Shown here: positions 36,148-45,150 of the stretch, in pieces
Position numbering within the stretch: position 1 is the first letter of the stretch
Layout of the letters: every line of letters starts with the position of its first letter
NCBI RefSeq assembly: GCF_052113225.1
Contig: NZ_JBFRCT010000008.1
Location: 62,001-126,000 of the forward strand
DNA from: Pristimantibacillus sp052113225
Lineage (GTDB): Bacteria; Bacillota; Bacilli; Paenibacillales; Paenibacillaceae
Length of the DNA stretch: 64,000 nt
Reading direction: 5' to 3'
The notes under the pieces: model-generated
Told to the model about the DNA's origin: nothing
Database searches by the model: none
What the model saw: only the letters and a program-made list of their open reading frames with translations
Position numbers and translations under genes: made by a program

Positions 36148-37022
36148 CGTTGAACAGTTGGATGGCGGTTTTCCGTATTCAGAAGAAACTTAACCGATCC
36201 CTTACCGTCAGTTTTTTACTCTTCCTGCTACTTGCCGTGTTCGGCCTTTTTATGGCCATTCCGCTTGTCTACGCAGTGAACAATGCCTTCAAACCGTTGG
36301 ATGAGTTGTTTATTTTCCCGCCTAGGATAATGGTAAACAATCCGACGTTGGATAATTTCTTTGACTTGTTTGCTTTAATGGGTAATTCCTGGGTTCCACT
36401 GTCCCGCTATATCGCTAATACGCTGGTTATTACGCTCGCGGGAACGTTTGGGCATATTCTTCTTGCATCAGCAGCTGCCTATCCGCTTGCCAAGCATAAG
36501 TTTCCAGGCTCCCAAATGATTTTCTCAACCGTCGTTTTATCACTGATGTTCTCTGGCACGGTTACAGCCATCCCAAACTATATGATGATGTCTTGGCTGG
36601 GCTGGATTAACACGCATTTATCGATTATTATTCCATCGCTTGCTTTCCCACTGGGGCTATTCCTAATGAAGCAGTTCATGGAACAGATCCCGGATGCGTT
36701 AGTGGAAGCTGCCAAGATTGATGGAGCAAGCGAGTATCGGATCTATTGGCAGATTGTGATGCCGAATGTCAAGCCTGCATGGCTGACCCTTATGATATTG
36801 CAATTCCCTATGCTGTGGGGCTCTGATGGGGGCAACTTTATCTACAGTGAAAATCTTAAGACGCTTCATTACGCATTGGGGCAAATATCACTCGGAGGAA
36901 TTGCCAGGGCTGGCGTTGGGGCTGCCGTCGCACTCATCCTGATGGTCGTTCCAATCACGCTCTTCATCATATCCCAGAGCAGTGTCATCCAGACGATGGC
37001 AACTTCCGGGATGAAAGAGTAG
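36144..37022 (+). CDS. Sugar ABC permease, second of cassette pair A
   Basis: 292 residues with six membrane segments and an EAA loop (VEAAKIDGASEYRIYWQIVMP). GTG 36144 overlaps the previous stop (GTGA). The C-terminus ATSGMKE is of the YtcP type. It is followed after 14 bp by the NHL-TPR gene. Confidence 0.92.
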   Translation: MTLNSWMAVFRIQKKLNRSLTVSFLLFLLLAVFGLFMAIPLVYAVNNAFKPLDELFIFPPRIMVNNPTLDNFFDLFALMGNSWVPLSRYIANTLVITLAGTFGHILLASAAAYPLAKHKFPGSQMIFSTVVLSLMFSGTVTAIPNYMMMSWLGWINTHLSIIIPSLAFPLGLFLMKQFMEQIPDALVEAAKIDGASEYRIYWQIVMPNVKPAWLTLMILQFPMLWGSDGGNFIYSENLKTLHYALGQISLGGIARAGVGAAVALILMVVPITLFIISQSSVIQTMATSGMKE

Positions 37023-37036
37023 AAGGGAGCCGAAGC

Positions 37037-38494
37037 ATGATGTGGGTACAGAAAAAAATATACCTCCTCATTGCCCTATGCTGCTTAGTAGGCATAAGCG
37101 CAGGAGGAACAATGGTTCAAGCAGCGGATGGCGCAGAATCCTATAACTATTCTTATTGGGGGCTGACAACTGTAGCTCCTGCCGCATACCAGGCTAATGT
37201 ATTGTGGAACGGTGAAAGCATAGGGGCAGGAGCTTTCAAAGAGCCGAGTGATTTCCATGTGACAGAGGATAATCAAATCTATGTGCTCGATTCAGGCAAT
37301 AATCGGATTGTCGTGCTGGATGATAAGTTTCAGCCCGTACAGATGATCAGTTCGTTTGTCCGTGACGGCAAAGAGGAGACTTTCAATAACCCTCAAGGGT
37401 TGTTTGTAACCGACAGCAAACAGCTAGTAGTAGCAGACACCGGCAATAAACGGATTGTCCACCTTGATCAGAGCAATAATCTGATAAAAGTTATCGAAGC
37501 TCCAAAGTCCGATATGCTGAACGAGAAATTTGATTTTCAGCCGGTCCGGGTGGTTGTTGATAAGGCACAGCGGATTTATGTCATGTCCACTGGCGTGTAC
37601 GACGGTTTTATGGAATTCAGTCCGGATGGCACATTTACTTCGTTCGTTGGAGCGAACCGGGTCTCCTTCAATCCGACGGATTATTTGTGGAAGATGCTGT
37701 CGACTAAAGCACAGAAAAGCCAGATGGTCATGTTTACACCAACCGAATTTACCAATCTGGACATCGACCAGGAAGGCTTTATTTATGCAACGAATGGTCA
37801 GGAGAGCGGGAATGTCAAAAAACTGAATGCCCAGGGTAATGATATATTGCGGAGAAATGGATACTTTGCCCCGGAGGGCGATATCCGCTATAGGAGTGCT
37901 GACGGACCATCCCGATTGATTGATATTGACGTTGGTGACAGTGAGATTTTCTCCATTCTGGACGGCAAACGTGGCAGGATTTTCACTTACGACGGAGATG
38001 GTCATTTACTGTATGTGTTCGGAGGGATGGGCAATCAAATGGGGCAGTTCAATACGCCGGTTGCCATTGAGCGGCTTGGCGATGAATTCCTCGTACTTGA
38101 TAAGGCACTTGGTGAGATTACTGTATTCCAAACAACCGAATACGGCCGCACGCTGAACGAGGCTGTCAGAGCTTATTACAATGGTGAAGAAGATAAAGCC
38201 TACAGCTTGTATCAGCAGACAATCAGCATGAACGCCAATCTCGAATTCGCGTATGCAGGGATTGGTAAAGCACTGCTGCGCCAAGGAGATTATCACGAAG
38301 CTATGAAATATTTTAAGGAAAGTATGGACCAGAAGGATTATTCCAAAGCTTTCCTGCTTTACCGCAAAGAAGTGCTCCGCGAGTATTTTCCCGGGATCAT
38401 GACAGGTGTTCTTCTAGTCATTGTTTGTTGGTTCGGGATCAGCAAGTTCCGGAAACGGAAAGGGGGGAAGAAGATTGCCTTCATGGAACAGTGA
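37037..38494 (+). CDS. NHL-propeller, TPR and single-pass membrane protein
   Basis: 485 residues. The order is: signal peptide (about 1-30, ending MVQAA), an NHL-type beta-propeller (about 50-370; repeated blocks such as FHVTEDNQIYVLDSGNNRIV and GLFVTDSKQLVVADTGNKRI), two TPR-like helical repeats (about 375-445, YYNGEEDKAYSLYQQTI), one membrane helix (about 453-470) and a short basic cytoplasmic tail. The propeller should face outside. NHL propellers bind proteins or carbohydrates; TPRs bind proteins. It overlaps the YIP1-like gene and lies between transport genes, suggesting an assembly factor or co-receptor. Function is unknown. Confidence 0.8.
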   Translation: MMWVQKKIYLLIALCCLVGISAGGTMVQAADGAESYNYSYWGLTTVAPAAYQANVLWNGESIGAGAFKEPSDFHVTEDNQIYVLDSGNNRIVVLDDKFQPVQMISSFVRDGKEETFNNPQGLFVTDSKQLVVADTGNKRIVHLDQSNNLIKVIEAPKSDMLNEKFDFQPVRVVVDKAQRIYVMSTGVYDGFMEFSPDGTFTSFVGANRVSFNPTDYLWKMLSTKAQKSQMVMFTPTEFTNLDIDQEGFIYATNGQESGNVKKLNAQGNDILRRNGYFAPEGDIRYRSADGPSRLIDIDVGDSEIFSILDGKRGRIFTYDGDGHLLYVFGGMGNQMGQFNTPVAIERLGDEFLVLDKALGEITVFQTTEYGRTLNEAVRAYYNGEEDKAYSLYQQTISMNANLEFAYAGIGKALLRQGDYHEAMKYFKESMDQKDYSKAFLLYRKEVLREYFPGIMTGVLLVIVCWFGISKFRKRKGGKKIAFMEQ

Positions 38495-39110
38495 GCTGTA
38501 CAAATATCCGTTATATTTGATTCTGCATCCCTTTAATGGCTTCTGGGAATTGAAATATGAACGCAGCCGGAAGATGAATCTGTTCATCTCCTTGGTCATC
38601 TTGTTCCTGCTGATCGTCATGAAGATTATGAAGACCCAGTACAGCGGATTTCTTGTCAACATTGTATATCCGGACAGTATTAACAGTCTGATGGAGACGT
38701 TATATGTCGTGGTGCCTGTCCTGTTCTGGTGTGTAGCGAATTGGTCGCTGACAACCTTAATGGATGGAGAAGGCAAATTTGTCGATATTTTTACCTCGAC
38801 TTGCTTTGCCTTGGTACCTCTCCTGGTCATTCAACTGCCATGGATCGGGCTGAGTAACCTCATTTCGCTGGAAGAAGTGTCCTTCTATCATTTTTTCAAT
38901 AGTTTGTCTGTGCTCTGGTGTGCCTATCTCCTGTTTGTCGGCAATATGACGGTGCAGCAATATTCACCGTCGAAGACAATCGGAACTATTATTCTCACCA
39001 TTGTGGCCATGGCGTTTATGGCTTTCTTATGCTTATTATTCTTTAGTTTGATTCAGCAGATGATCGCTTTCGTACAAGTCATTCACCAAGAAATCGTGCT
39101 TAGGCGTTAG
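38475..39110 (+). CDS. YIP1-like multipass membrane protein
   Basis: 211 residues with about five hydrophobic segments (starting MNLFISLVILFLLIVMKIM) and a motif WSLTTLMDGEGKFVDIF typical of bacterial YIP1 proteins. TTG 38475 is seven bases after GGGGGG at 38462-38467 and lies inside the end of the NHL-TPR gene, so translation is coupled. YIP1 proteins have no assigned bacterial role. Here it probably forms a membrane complex with the NHL-TPR protein. Confidence 0.78.
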   Translation: MPSWNSELYKYPLYLILHPFNGFWELKYERSRKMNLFISLVILFLLIVMKIMKTQYSGFLVNIVYPDSINSLMETLYVVVPVLFWCVANWSLTTLMDGEGKFVDIFTSTCFALVPLLVIQLPWIGLSNLISLEEVSFYHFFNSLSVLWCAYLLFVGNMTVQQYSPSKTIGTIILTIVAMAFMAFLCLLFFSLIQQMIAFVQVIHQEIVLRR

Positions 39111-39114
39111 CAAC

Positions 39115-39377
39115 GCTTTCGAAGCAAGAATTGCTTCACAATTCTTTTAGATTATGCTTACGAAGTATGAATCATCACAATGGCCTGAAGCTGGCCATTT
39201 GGGTGATCATTCATTTGAGGCATATGCTTTCGAAGCAAGAATTGCTTCACAATTCTTTTAAGTTGATGCTTACGAAGTATGAATCATCACAATGGCCTGA
39301 AGCTGGCCATTTGGGTGATCATTCATTTGAGGCATATGCTTTCGAAGCAAGAATTGCTTCACAATTCTTTTAAGGAG
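39115..39377 (+). repeat. Tandem repeat of about 112 bp (2.35 copies) in a leader
   Basis: Copies lie at 39154-39265 and 39266-39377, nearly identical except for the last few bases, preceded by a partial copy at 39115-39153. Each full copy contains an imperfect long hairpin (GAATCATCAC 39169-39178 with GTGATCATTC 39203-39212; inner AATGGCC/GGCCATT) and a GAAGCAA/TTGCTTC hairpin. The last copy runs into the ribosome binding site of the gene at 39386. It is not CRISPR: there are no short repeats with unique spacers. Confidence 0.85.
39342..39366 (+). ncRNA. Possible two-state hairpin before the DUF5696-like gene
   Basis: GAAGCAA can pair with TTGCTTC, or GAATTG (overlapping) can pair with CAATTC; the two stems share bases and exclude each other. 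The segment ends just before TTTTAAGGAGG. The arrangement recurs in every copy of the tandem repeat. A switching role is inference only. Confidence 0.35.
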
Positions 39378-39385
39378 GCAAGAAG

Positions 39386-41938
39386 ATGAATAAGGCCAGA
39401 ATGGCCCTGCTGACCGCATGCTGTCTGGTTGGGTTCATGCTTGCCGGATGCTCGGATTCCACATCGGGCAAACAGGCGGGAGAAGCCGAGCAAGCCGCAA
39501 TGGCGTTTACACAGGGAAAGGCTTTAAGCGCGTCCTTCACTGATCCCCGCTTTGCCGACATGAAAGGGGTGGCCGAGAATGATCAACTTCAGTTATTCGT
39601 AGATGATCAGACTGGCGCTGTCGCTGTTCTTAATAAGCAAAGCGGAGATGTTTGGCGCAGCAATCCGCCCGGCAGCAGCGGGGATACCCTAGCTGCCGGC
39701 GTGAATAAGGATTTATTATCAGCCCAGATCAAGCTGGACTTCTACAATAATTTCGGTCAGCTTAACTCAATTAATTCCTATTCGGACAGCGCAGTTAACA
39801 AACAGATCAACATGGAGAAGCTTCCGAATGGTCTCAGCGTTACCTATCAATTCGGCAAGGCGGAGAAAACGCTTGAAGATATGCCCAAGATGATGACTAC
39901 TGAGCGGTTTGAGGCATTAAACAAGAAGCTGGACAAAACGGGACAACGTGCGCTAAAAATCGCCTATAAAGAAAATAAGGAACAAACGGCATATGAACGA
40001 AATGACAGCGCGTTAAATGGGCTTCAGCTTGACCGGGCACTGAAAGCGATCGAAGCAGCCGGCTATTCGGAGGAAGATCTGAAGAAAGATATGGAGGAGC
40101 TTCATTTCTCTCAGGAGAAAACAGCCCCGAGAATATTCGAAGCTACAATCGAGTATGCCTTGGACGGCAACAGTCTGGTTGCTTCCGTCCCGGTGGAAGA
40201 TATTCACTATCCCAAAGAGTACCCGGTAAATAGTGTATCCTTCCTTAATTTCTTTGGGGCAGGCGGGACAGACGAGAAAGGAACGATGCTAGTTCCTGAT
40301 GGTTCAGGCGCACTGATTAACTTTAACAGCGGGAAAACAAGATACCCTTCCTATCAGCAGCTTGTCTATGGTCAAGACAAAACAATGGCAAGAACAGAAG
40401 ATGCTGCAAGGGAAGAGGCAGTCAGACTTCCGGTATTCGGCATCATCCGTGAGAACAGCGCATTCCTTGGCATTATTGAGCAAGGGGAGTCAGTTGCAAC
40501 GATTAATGCGGATATTAGCGGCAGGCTGAACAGCTATAACTACGTTTACCCAAGCTTTAAGGTCATCAATAAAGGCGAGGTAACGCTGGACGCCAATGGT
40601 CAGCAGCGTTCGCTTCCGAAGTTCCAGGAAAATCCGACAAAGTCTGATTTTGTTGTCCGATATGCCTTCCTGAACGGGAAGGATGCTACCTATCAGGGAA
40701 TGGCCACTTACTACAAAGAGTACCTGGTCAAAAGCAAGTCGCTTCCTGTTCTGGAGAAAGCTGCAGATGAGGATAACATTCCATTTTACCTCCAGCTGGA
40801 TGGAAGCATCTCGGATAAAAAGCATATTATGGGCATACCGTATCGTGCGCTTAAAACATTGACCACCTTTAATGAAGCTAAGGCAATTATCAATCAGATG
40901 AAGCAGCTGGATATTCATAATATTAAGCTAAAGTATGCCGGATGGTTTAATAATGGACTTGATCATAAAGTGCCCAAATCTATTTCGGTAGACAGCGAGA
41001 TTGGTGGAAGCAAAGGGCTGAAGGACTTGGCATCGTTTGCTGCAGGCAACGATGTTACGCTTTATCCAGACGTTGCGCTTCTAACGGCAAATACCGGCGC
41101 GGATTTTGATGAATCCAAATCGGCATCAAGAACGCTAAGAGGGGATCCGGCAGCGATTTATCCGGTAGACTTAGCATTGAACCGGCGAGATATTAACAAG
41201 TCGCCATCTTATATCGTTTCACCTCGGCTTGTTGAGAGCTATGTAGATTCAGCTTTGAAAGGTATCCGTAAATTTAATGCGGTAGGGATTTCGCTCAGGG
41301 ACCTTGCCGATCAGCTAAACAGTGATTACCGGAAGCATAATCAGATCGACAGGACAGAGTCTGAGGAGATATCCAAGGCGGCACTGGCGAAGCTGCAGGA
41401 TGGAAATTTGCAGGTGATGGGTAAAGGCGGGAATGCTTATGCACTTTCCTACTTATCTGACATTACAGATGCGCCGATGGGCAACAGCGGCTTTAAGCTG
41501 GAGGATGAGCAAATCCCGTTCTATCAGATGGTAGTCCGCGGATTCGTGGATTATACGGGAGCGCCTTTTAACCTGTCGAATTATACCAATGAGAAGCAAT
41601 ATATTCTGCAGTGTCTGGAGTATGGCGCTAATGTGTACTTTGAATGGATTTATGAGCCGAATTATTCGGTGAAGGACACCGATCATAACGAGCTGTTCGC
41701 GGTGAACTACAAGCTGTGGATTGACAAAGCTGCAGGCATATATCAGGAAGTGAACAAGGTTCTGAAGGGTGTCCAGCACGAGCCGATTACAGGACATGAG
41801 AAGCTGCAGCAAGGCGTCTATAAGACGGTGTATGGAAATGGCATGTATGTCATTGTCAACTATAACCGCTCACAAGTGACGATTGAAGGCAAGACCATTA
41901 AAGCTGAGAGCTACATGACGGGTGGTGGCCAATCTTGA
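39386..41938 (+). CDS. DUF5696-like lipoprotein with glycosidase-like barrel region
   Basis: 850 residues. The signal peptide ends FMLAGC (lipid Cys 22). Residues about 50-440 are beta-rich and include a sandwich like those preceding glycosidase barrels. Residues about 460-760 look like alternating beta strands and helices (LKYAGWFNNGLDHKVPKSI, FAAGNDVTLYPDVALL, GISLRDLADQL), and the end is a beta domain (YKTVYGNGMYVIVNYN). This resembles a TIM-barrel hydrolase, but no family signature is certain. GGAGG precedes ATG 39386. It lies between permease pairs and may bind or cut oligosaccharides at the membrane. Confidence 0.75.
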   Translation: MNKARMALLTACCLVGFMLAGCSDSTSGKQAGEAEQAAMAFTQGKALSASFTDPRFADMKGVAENDQLQLFVDDQTGAVAVLNKQSGDVWRSNPPGSSGDTLAAGVNKDLLSAQIKLDFYNNFGQLNSINSYSDSAVNKQINMEKLPNGLSVTYQFGKAEKTLEDMPKMMTTERFEALNKKLDKTGQRALKIAYKENKEQTAYERNDSALNGLQLDRALKAIEAAGYSEEDLKKDMEELHFSQEKTAPRIFEATIEYALDGNSLVASVPVEDIHYPKEYPVNSVSFLNFFGAGGTDEKGTMLVPDGSGALINFNSGKTRYPSYQQLVYGQDKTMARTEDAAREEAVRLPVFGIIRENSAFLGIIEQGESVATINADISGRLNSYNYVYPSFKVINKGEVTLDANGQQRSLPKFQENPTKSDFVVRYAFLNGKDATYQGMATYYKEYLVKSKSLPVLEKAADEDNIPFYLQLDGSISDKKHIMGIPYRALKTLTTFNEAKAIINQMKQLDIHNIKLKYAGWFNNGLDHKVPKSISVDSEIGGSKGLKDLASFAAGNDVTLYPDVALLTANTGADFDESKSASRTLRGDPAAIYPVDLALNRRDINKSPSYIVSPRLVESYVDSALKGIRKFNAVGISLRDLADQLNSDYRKHNQIDRTESEEISKAALAKLQDGNLQVMGKGGNAYALSYLSDITDAPMGNSGFKLEDEQIPFYQMVVRGFVDYTGAPFNLSNYTNEKQYILQCLEYGANVYFEWIYEPNYSVKDTDHNELFAVNYKLWIDKAAGIYQEVNKVLKGVQHEPITGHEKLQQGVYKTVYGNGMYVIVNYNRSQVTIEGKTIKAESYMTGGGQS

Positions 41939-42849
41939 AACTAATATCAAAGCTCGGCATGAAGAATAGAACCTATGCAGAGCAAAAGGCGCTGCTCGGA
42001 TTTCTGTTTGTATTGCCTTGGCTGCTAGGGTTCATCTTCTTCTTTATTATTCCGTTGGTCAACTCTTTCCGATATAGTCTCAGCAAGATTGAAGCAAATT
42101 CATCCGGTTTGAAAATCAGTTTCATCGGCTTTGAGAACTATATCAATGCTCTGACCGTGAACACAAGCTTTAACCGTACGCTGACGGAGTCCATCATTAA
42201 CATGGTTGTTAATGTCCCGTTAATCGTAATATTCAGCTTGTTCCTGGCCGTTCTGCTTAATCAGAAGTTTATTGGCCGTTCCATTGCGCGTTCGATCTTT
42301 TTCCTGCCTGTTATTCTAGCTTCCGGTGTGATTATGACGCTGGAGACATCAAGCCTGGTTCAAGCGGTTAACGATCAGAACCAAGGCTCCGGCGGTGCTA
42401 TTCATGCTTTAGGCGCCTATGAGCTGGCGGGACTAATGCTGGATGCAGGCGTAAGTGAGAGCATTGTTAATTATTTGACAAGTGCGGTAGAAAGAATCTA
42501 CCAGATCGTCAGCCAATCGGGTGTACAGATTCTGATCTTCCTGGCAGGCATTCAGACGATCTCCCCGCAGCTGTATGAAGCTTCCAAGATGGAAGGGGCA
42601 ACAGGCTACGAGGCGTTTTGGAAGATTACCTTCCCGATGGTCAGCCCTCTTATCCTAGTTAATATGATCTATACCATTATTGATTCCTTCTCAAGGAACG
42701 AGATGACGGATCTTATTAAAGAGACGGGGTTTACTAACTTTGACTTTGGACTTAGTTCGGCAATGGCTTGGCTTTATTTCGTGTCAATTATGCTGATTCT
42801 GCTGATTAGTTCCTATATCGTTTCGAGGAAGGTCTTCTACCAGGAATAG
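41935..42849 (+). CDS. Sugar ABC permease, first of cassette pair B
   Basis: 304 residues with six membrane segments and an EAA loop (YEASKMEGATGYEAFWKITFP). TTG 41935 overlaps the previous stop (TTGA). It has an insertion of about 45 residues near 135-180 (NQGSGGAIHALGAYELAGLM) compared with the other permeases here. No new binding-protein gene accompanies this pair, so it may share one of the two upstream receptors or use the DUF5696-like protein. Confidence 0.9.
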   Translation: MKLISKLGMKNRTYAEQKALLGFLFVLPWLLGFIFFFIIPLVNSFRYSLSKIEANSSGLKISFIGFENYINALTVNTSFNRTLTESIINMVVNVPLIVIFSLFLAVLLNQKFIGRSIARSIFFLPVILASGVIMTLETSSLVQAVNDQNQGSGGAIHALGAYELAGLMLDAGVSESIVNYLTSAVERIYQIVSQSGVQILIFLAGIQTISPQLYEASKMEGATGYEAFWKITFPMVSPLILVNMIYTIIDSFSRNEMTDLIKETGFTNFDFGLSSAMAWLYFVSIMLILLISSYIVSRKVFYQE

Positions 42850-42865
42850 AAAGAAGGTGAGCTCG

Positions 42866-43810
42866 TTGATTATGGCCCGATTATTATCATTTGAAAGCTG
42901 GAAGCGCTGGCTTTGGTCGTTCGTTCGACTAGTCCTGATTGCCGGACTTTCGTTTGTTATTTTATACCCGATCATTCAGAAAATATCTACTGCCATAAAA
43001 GCAAAAACGGATCTATATTCACCTATTGTTGTATGGATTCCCGAGCATTACTCGCTTGAGAACTTCAAGAATGCGATCTCCATTATGGACTACTGGAAGA
43101 CGCTCCTGAATACGTTCACGCTGTCGGCGACAACGACAATTCTGACGGCACTCTCTTGCGCACTGGCGGGATATGCATTTGCAAGATTGAAATTTAGAGG
43201 CAGCAACCTGTTGTTTGCAGGCGTTATTCTAACGATCATGGTCCCGCCTACAACGATACTTATTCCGATGTACTTGAATCTGAAAGACTTCAGTCTGATG
43301 GGGCTTATCCCTCTTATTACCGGAAAACCTGTCAATTTGCTGAACTCCTATTGGCCGTTTATCTTAACCTCCATAACAGCAAACTCTCTAAAAGCCGGAT
43401 TATATATTTTTATTTTCCGGCAGTTCTTCCGGGGCATTCCGCGGGAAGTCGAAGAAGCGGCTTATATGGATGGAGCAAGTGTTGGCCAGACGTTCCTGCG
43501 GATTATGCTACCTAACGCGATTCCGTCCATCATTACGGTGCTGCTCTTCTCGTTTGTCTGGCAGTGGAATGACAGCTTCTTTACGACAACCTATCTCACC
43601 TCGAGCAACGTCATGTCAACGCAGCTATCGTCCTTGCCTTATAATCTGTCTATCGTTCTTGGGAATGACGCATCAGCGAAGGATCCGTTCTATTTAAGTA
43701 TGGTGCAGGATACAGGGATTCTGCTTGCTATTCTGCCTCTTATCATTATGTATCTGTTCGTGCAGCGCTACTTCGTCGAAAGTATCGAGCGGACAGGACT
43801 TGTTGGGTAA
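42866..43810 (+). CDS. Sugar ABC permease, second of cassette pair B
   Basis: About 314 residues, six membrane segments, EAA loop (VEEAAYMDGASVGQTFLRIML). Possible starts are GTG 42857, TTG 42866 and ATG 42872; AAGGTGA at 42854-42860 best fits TTG 42866. The C-terminus ESIERTGLVG is of the family type. The GH10 gene follows 89 bp later. Confidence 0.9.
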   Translation: MIMARLLSFESWKRWLWSFVRLVLIAGLSFVILYPIIQKISTAIKAKTDLYSPIVVWIPEHYSLENFKNAISIMDYWKTLLNTFTLSATTTILTALSCALAGYAFARLKFRGSNLLFAGVILTIMVPPTTILIPMYLNLKDFSLMGLIPLITGKPVNLLNSYWPFILTSITANSLKAGLYIFIFRQFFRGIPREVEEAAYMDGASVGQTFLRIMLPNAIPSIITVLLFSFVWQWNDSFFTTTYLTSSNVMSTQLSSLPYNLSIVLGNDASAKDPFYLSMVQDTGILLAILPLIIMYLFVQRYFVESIERTGLVG

Positions 43811-43899
43811 TAGGTTTGCCGACTCACCTGGTGGGAAATGGCTGGACACAGCATTCTCACTAGGTGTTTCTTATTTCACAAGAAGAAGGCGGGTTTCTG

Positions 43900-45150
43900 A
43901 TGCTTCGAGTACGTAAGAAAGTCTTTTTTACTATTATTTTATCAGCAGCCCTCCTCGCGGTAATCCTACTAGTAATGGGTTTGAACAAATCCGGAGAAAC
44001 CGGGCAGACCGCTGAGGCTCCTGTTCAAACATCGGATCAAACAACGCGACAAGAACCGAAACGCAGTACAGAACCGTCGAAGCAGCCTGCTGAAGTCGCA
44101 GCGTCTTCCGTTCAGATGAATATACCGTCGCTGGCGGCAACCTTCAAGAATGAATTTGCTATTGGAGCTGCCCTGGAGCCGAACCAGACAAGCGGATTAT
44201 CGGCAGATCTGATGAAGAAGCAAGTGAATATGATAGTCGCCGAAAATGCCATGAAGCCGGCTTCCATTCAGCCGGTAGAAGGGCAATTTAAGTGGGGCCA
44301 GGCGGATCAGATTGTGGCTTTCGCCAAGGCGAATGGCTTGGCTGTGCGCTTCCATACCCTTGTATGGCACAGCCAGGTGCCTGACTGGTTTTTCTTGGAC
44401 ACAGACGGCAAATCGATGGTAGATGAGACTGACGCCAAGAAGCGGCTAGCCAATAAGAAACTTCTGCTGGACCGCCTGGATGCTCATATCCAGGCCATTG
44501 TTAGTCGCTACAAGAATGATATTCAATATTGGGACGTCGTTAATGAAGTGATTGAGCCTGCGGATCCAGACGGGATGCGGAACAGCAACTGGTATAAAAT
44601 AACGGGAACCGACTATATTGCAACAGCCTTCCGGGCTGCAAGAGAAGCGGGCGGCCCTGGAATTAAGCTGTATATTAACGATTATGGAACGGATGATCCG
44701 AAGAAGCGGGATCGACTCTATGATCTGGTGAAGGAGATGCTGGATAAAGGTGTTCCGATAGACGGTGTTGGTCATCAGACACATATCAGCATTTATAACC
44801 CGTCTGTTCTGAATATCATTGATTCTATGAAAAAATTCAAGGAGTTGGGACTCGATAACCAGATTACCGAGCTAGATATGAGCCTCTATAAATGGAACGA
44901 CCGGACCGATTACGGATCTGCCGTGCCGGAAGATATTTTGCAGAAGCAGGCACAGCGATACCGGGAACTATTCGAAGCATTGAAGTCCAATGAAGGACTG
45001 GTAAGTGCTGTTGTTTTCTGGGGGATAGCTGACGATCATACCTGGTTAAGCACATTTCCAGTTACTCGGACGGAAGCGCCGCTTTTGTTTGACAAGCAGC
45101 TGCAGGCGAAGCCTGCATTCTGGGCGATCGTGGATCCCTCAAAGCTTTAA
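43900..45150 (+). CDS. Membrane-anchored GH10 endoxylanase
   Basis: 416 residues. An N-terminal basic stretch and one hydrophobic helix (about 8-28) without a clear cleavage site suggest an anchor; a Thr/Gln/Pro/Glu-rich linker (about 30-68) leads to a GH10 barrel with acid/base E216 (WDVVNEVIE) and nucleophile E324 (ITELDMSLY). No binding modules. It would cut xylan fragments next to the importers encoded upstream. ATG 43900 fits GGCGGG at 43889-43894; GTG 43864 is less likely. Confidence 0.92.
   Translation: MLRVRKKVFFTIILSAALLAVILLVMGLNKSGETGQTAEAPVQTSDQTTRQEPKRSTEPSKQPAEVAASSVQMNIPSLAATFKNEFAIGAALEPNQTSGLSADLMKKQVNMIVAENAMKPASIQPVEGQFKWGQADQIVAFAKANGLAVRFHTLVWHSQVPDWFFLDTDGKSMVDETDAKKRLANKKLLLDRLDAHIQAIVSRYKNDIQYWDVVNEVIEPADPDGMRNSNWYKITGTDYIATAFRAAREAGGPGIKLYINDYGTDDPKKRDRLYDLVKEMLDKGVPIDGVGHQTHISIYNPSVLNIIDSMKKFKELGLDNQITELDMSLYKWNDRTDYGSAVPEDILQKQAQRYRELFEALKSNEGLVSAVVFWGIADDHTWLSTFPVTRTEAPLLFDKQLQAKPAFWAIVDPSKL

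Noticed and set aside
39115..39377. CRISPR array
   Set aside because: The units are 112 bp, contiguous and without spacers.
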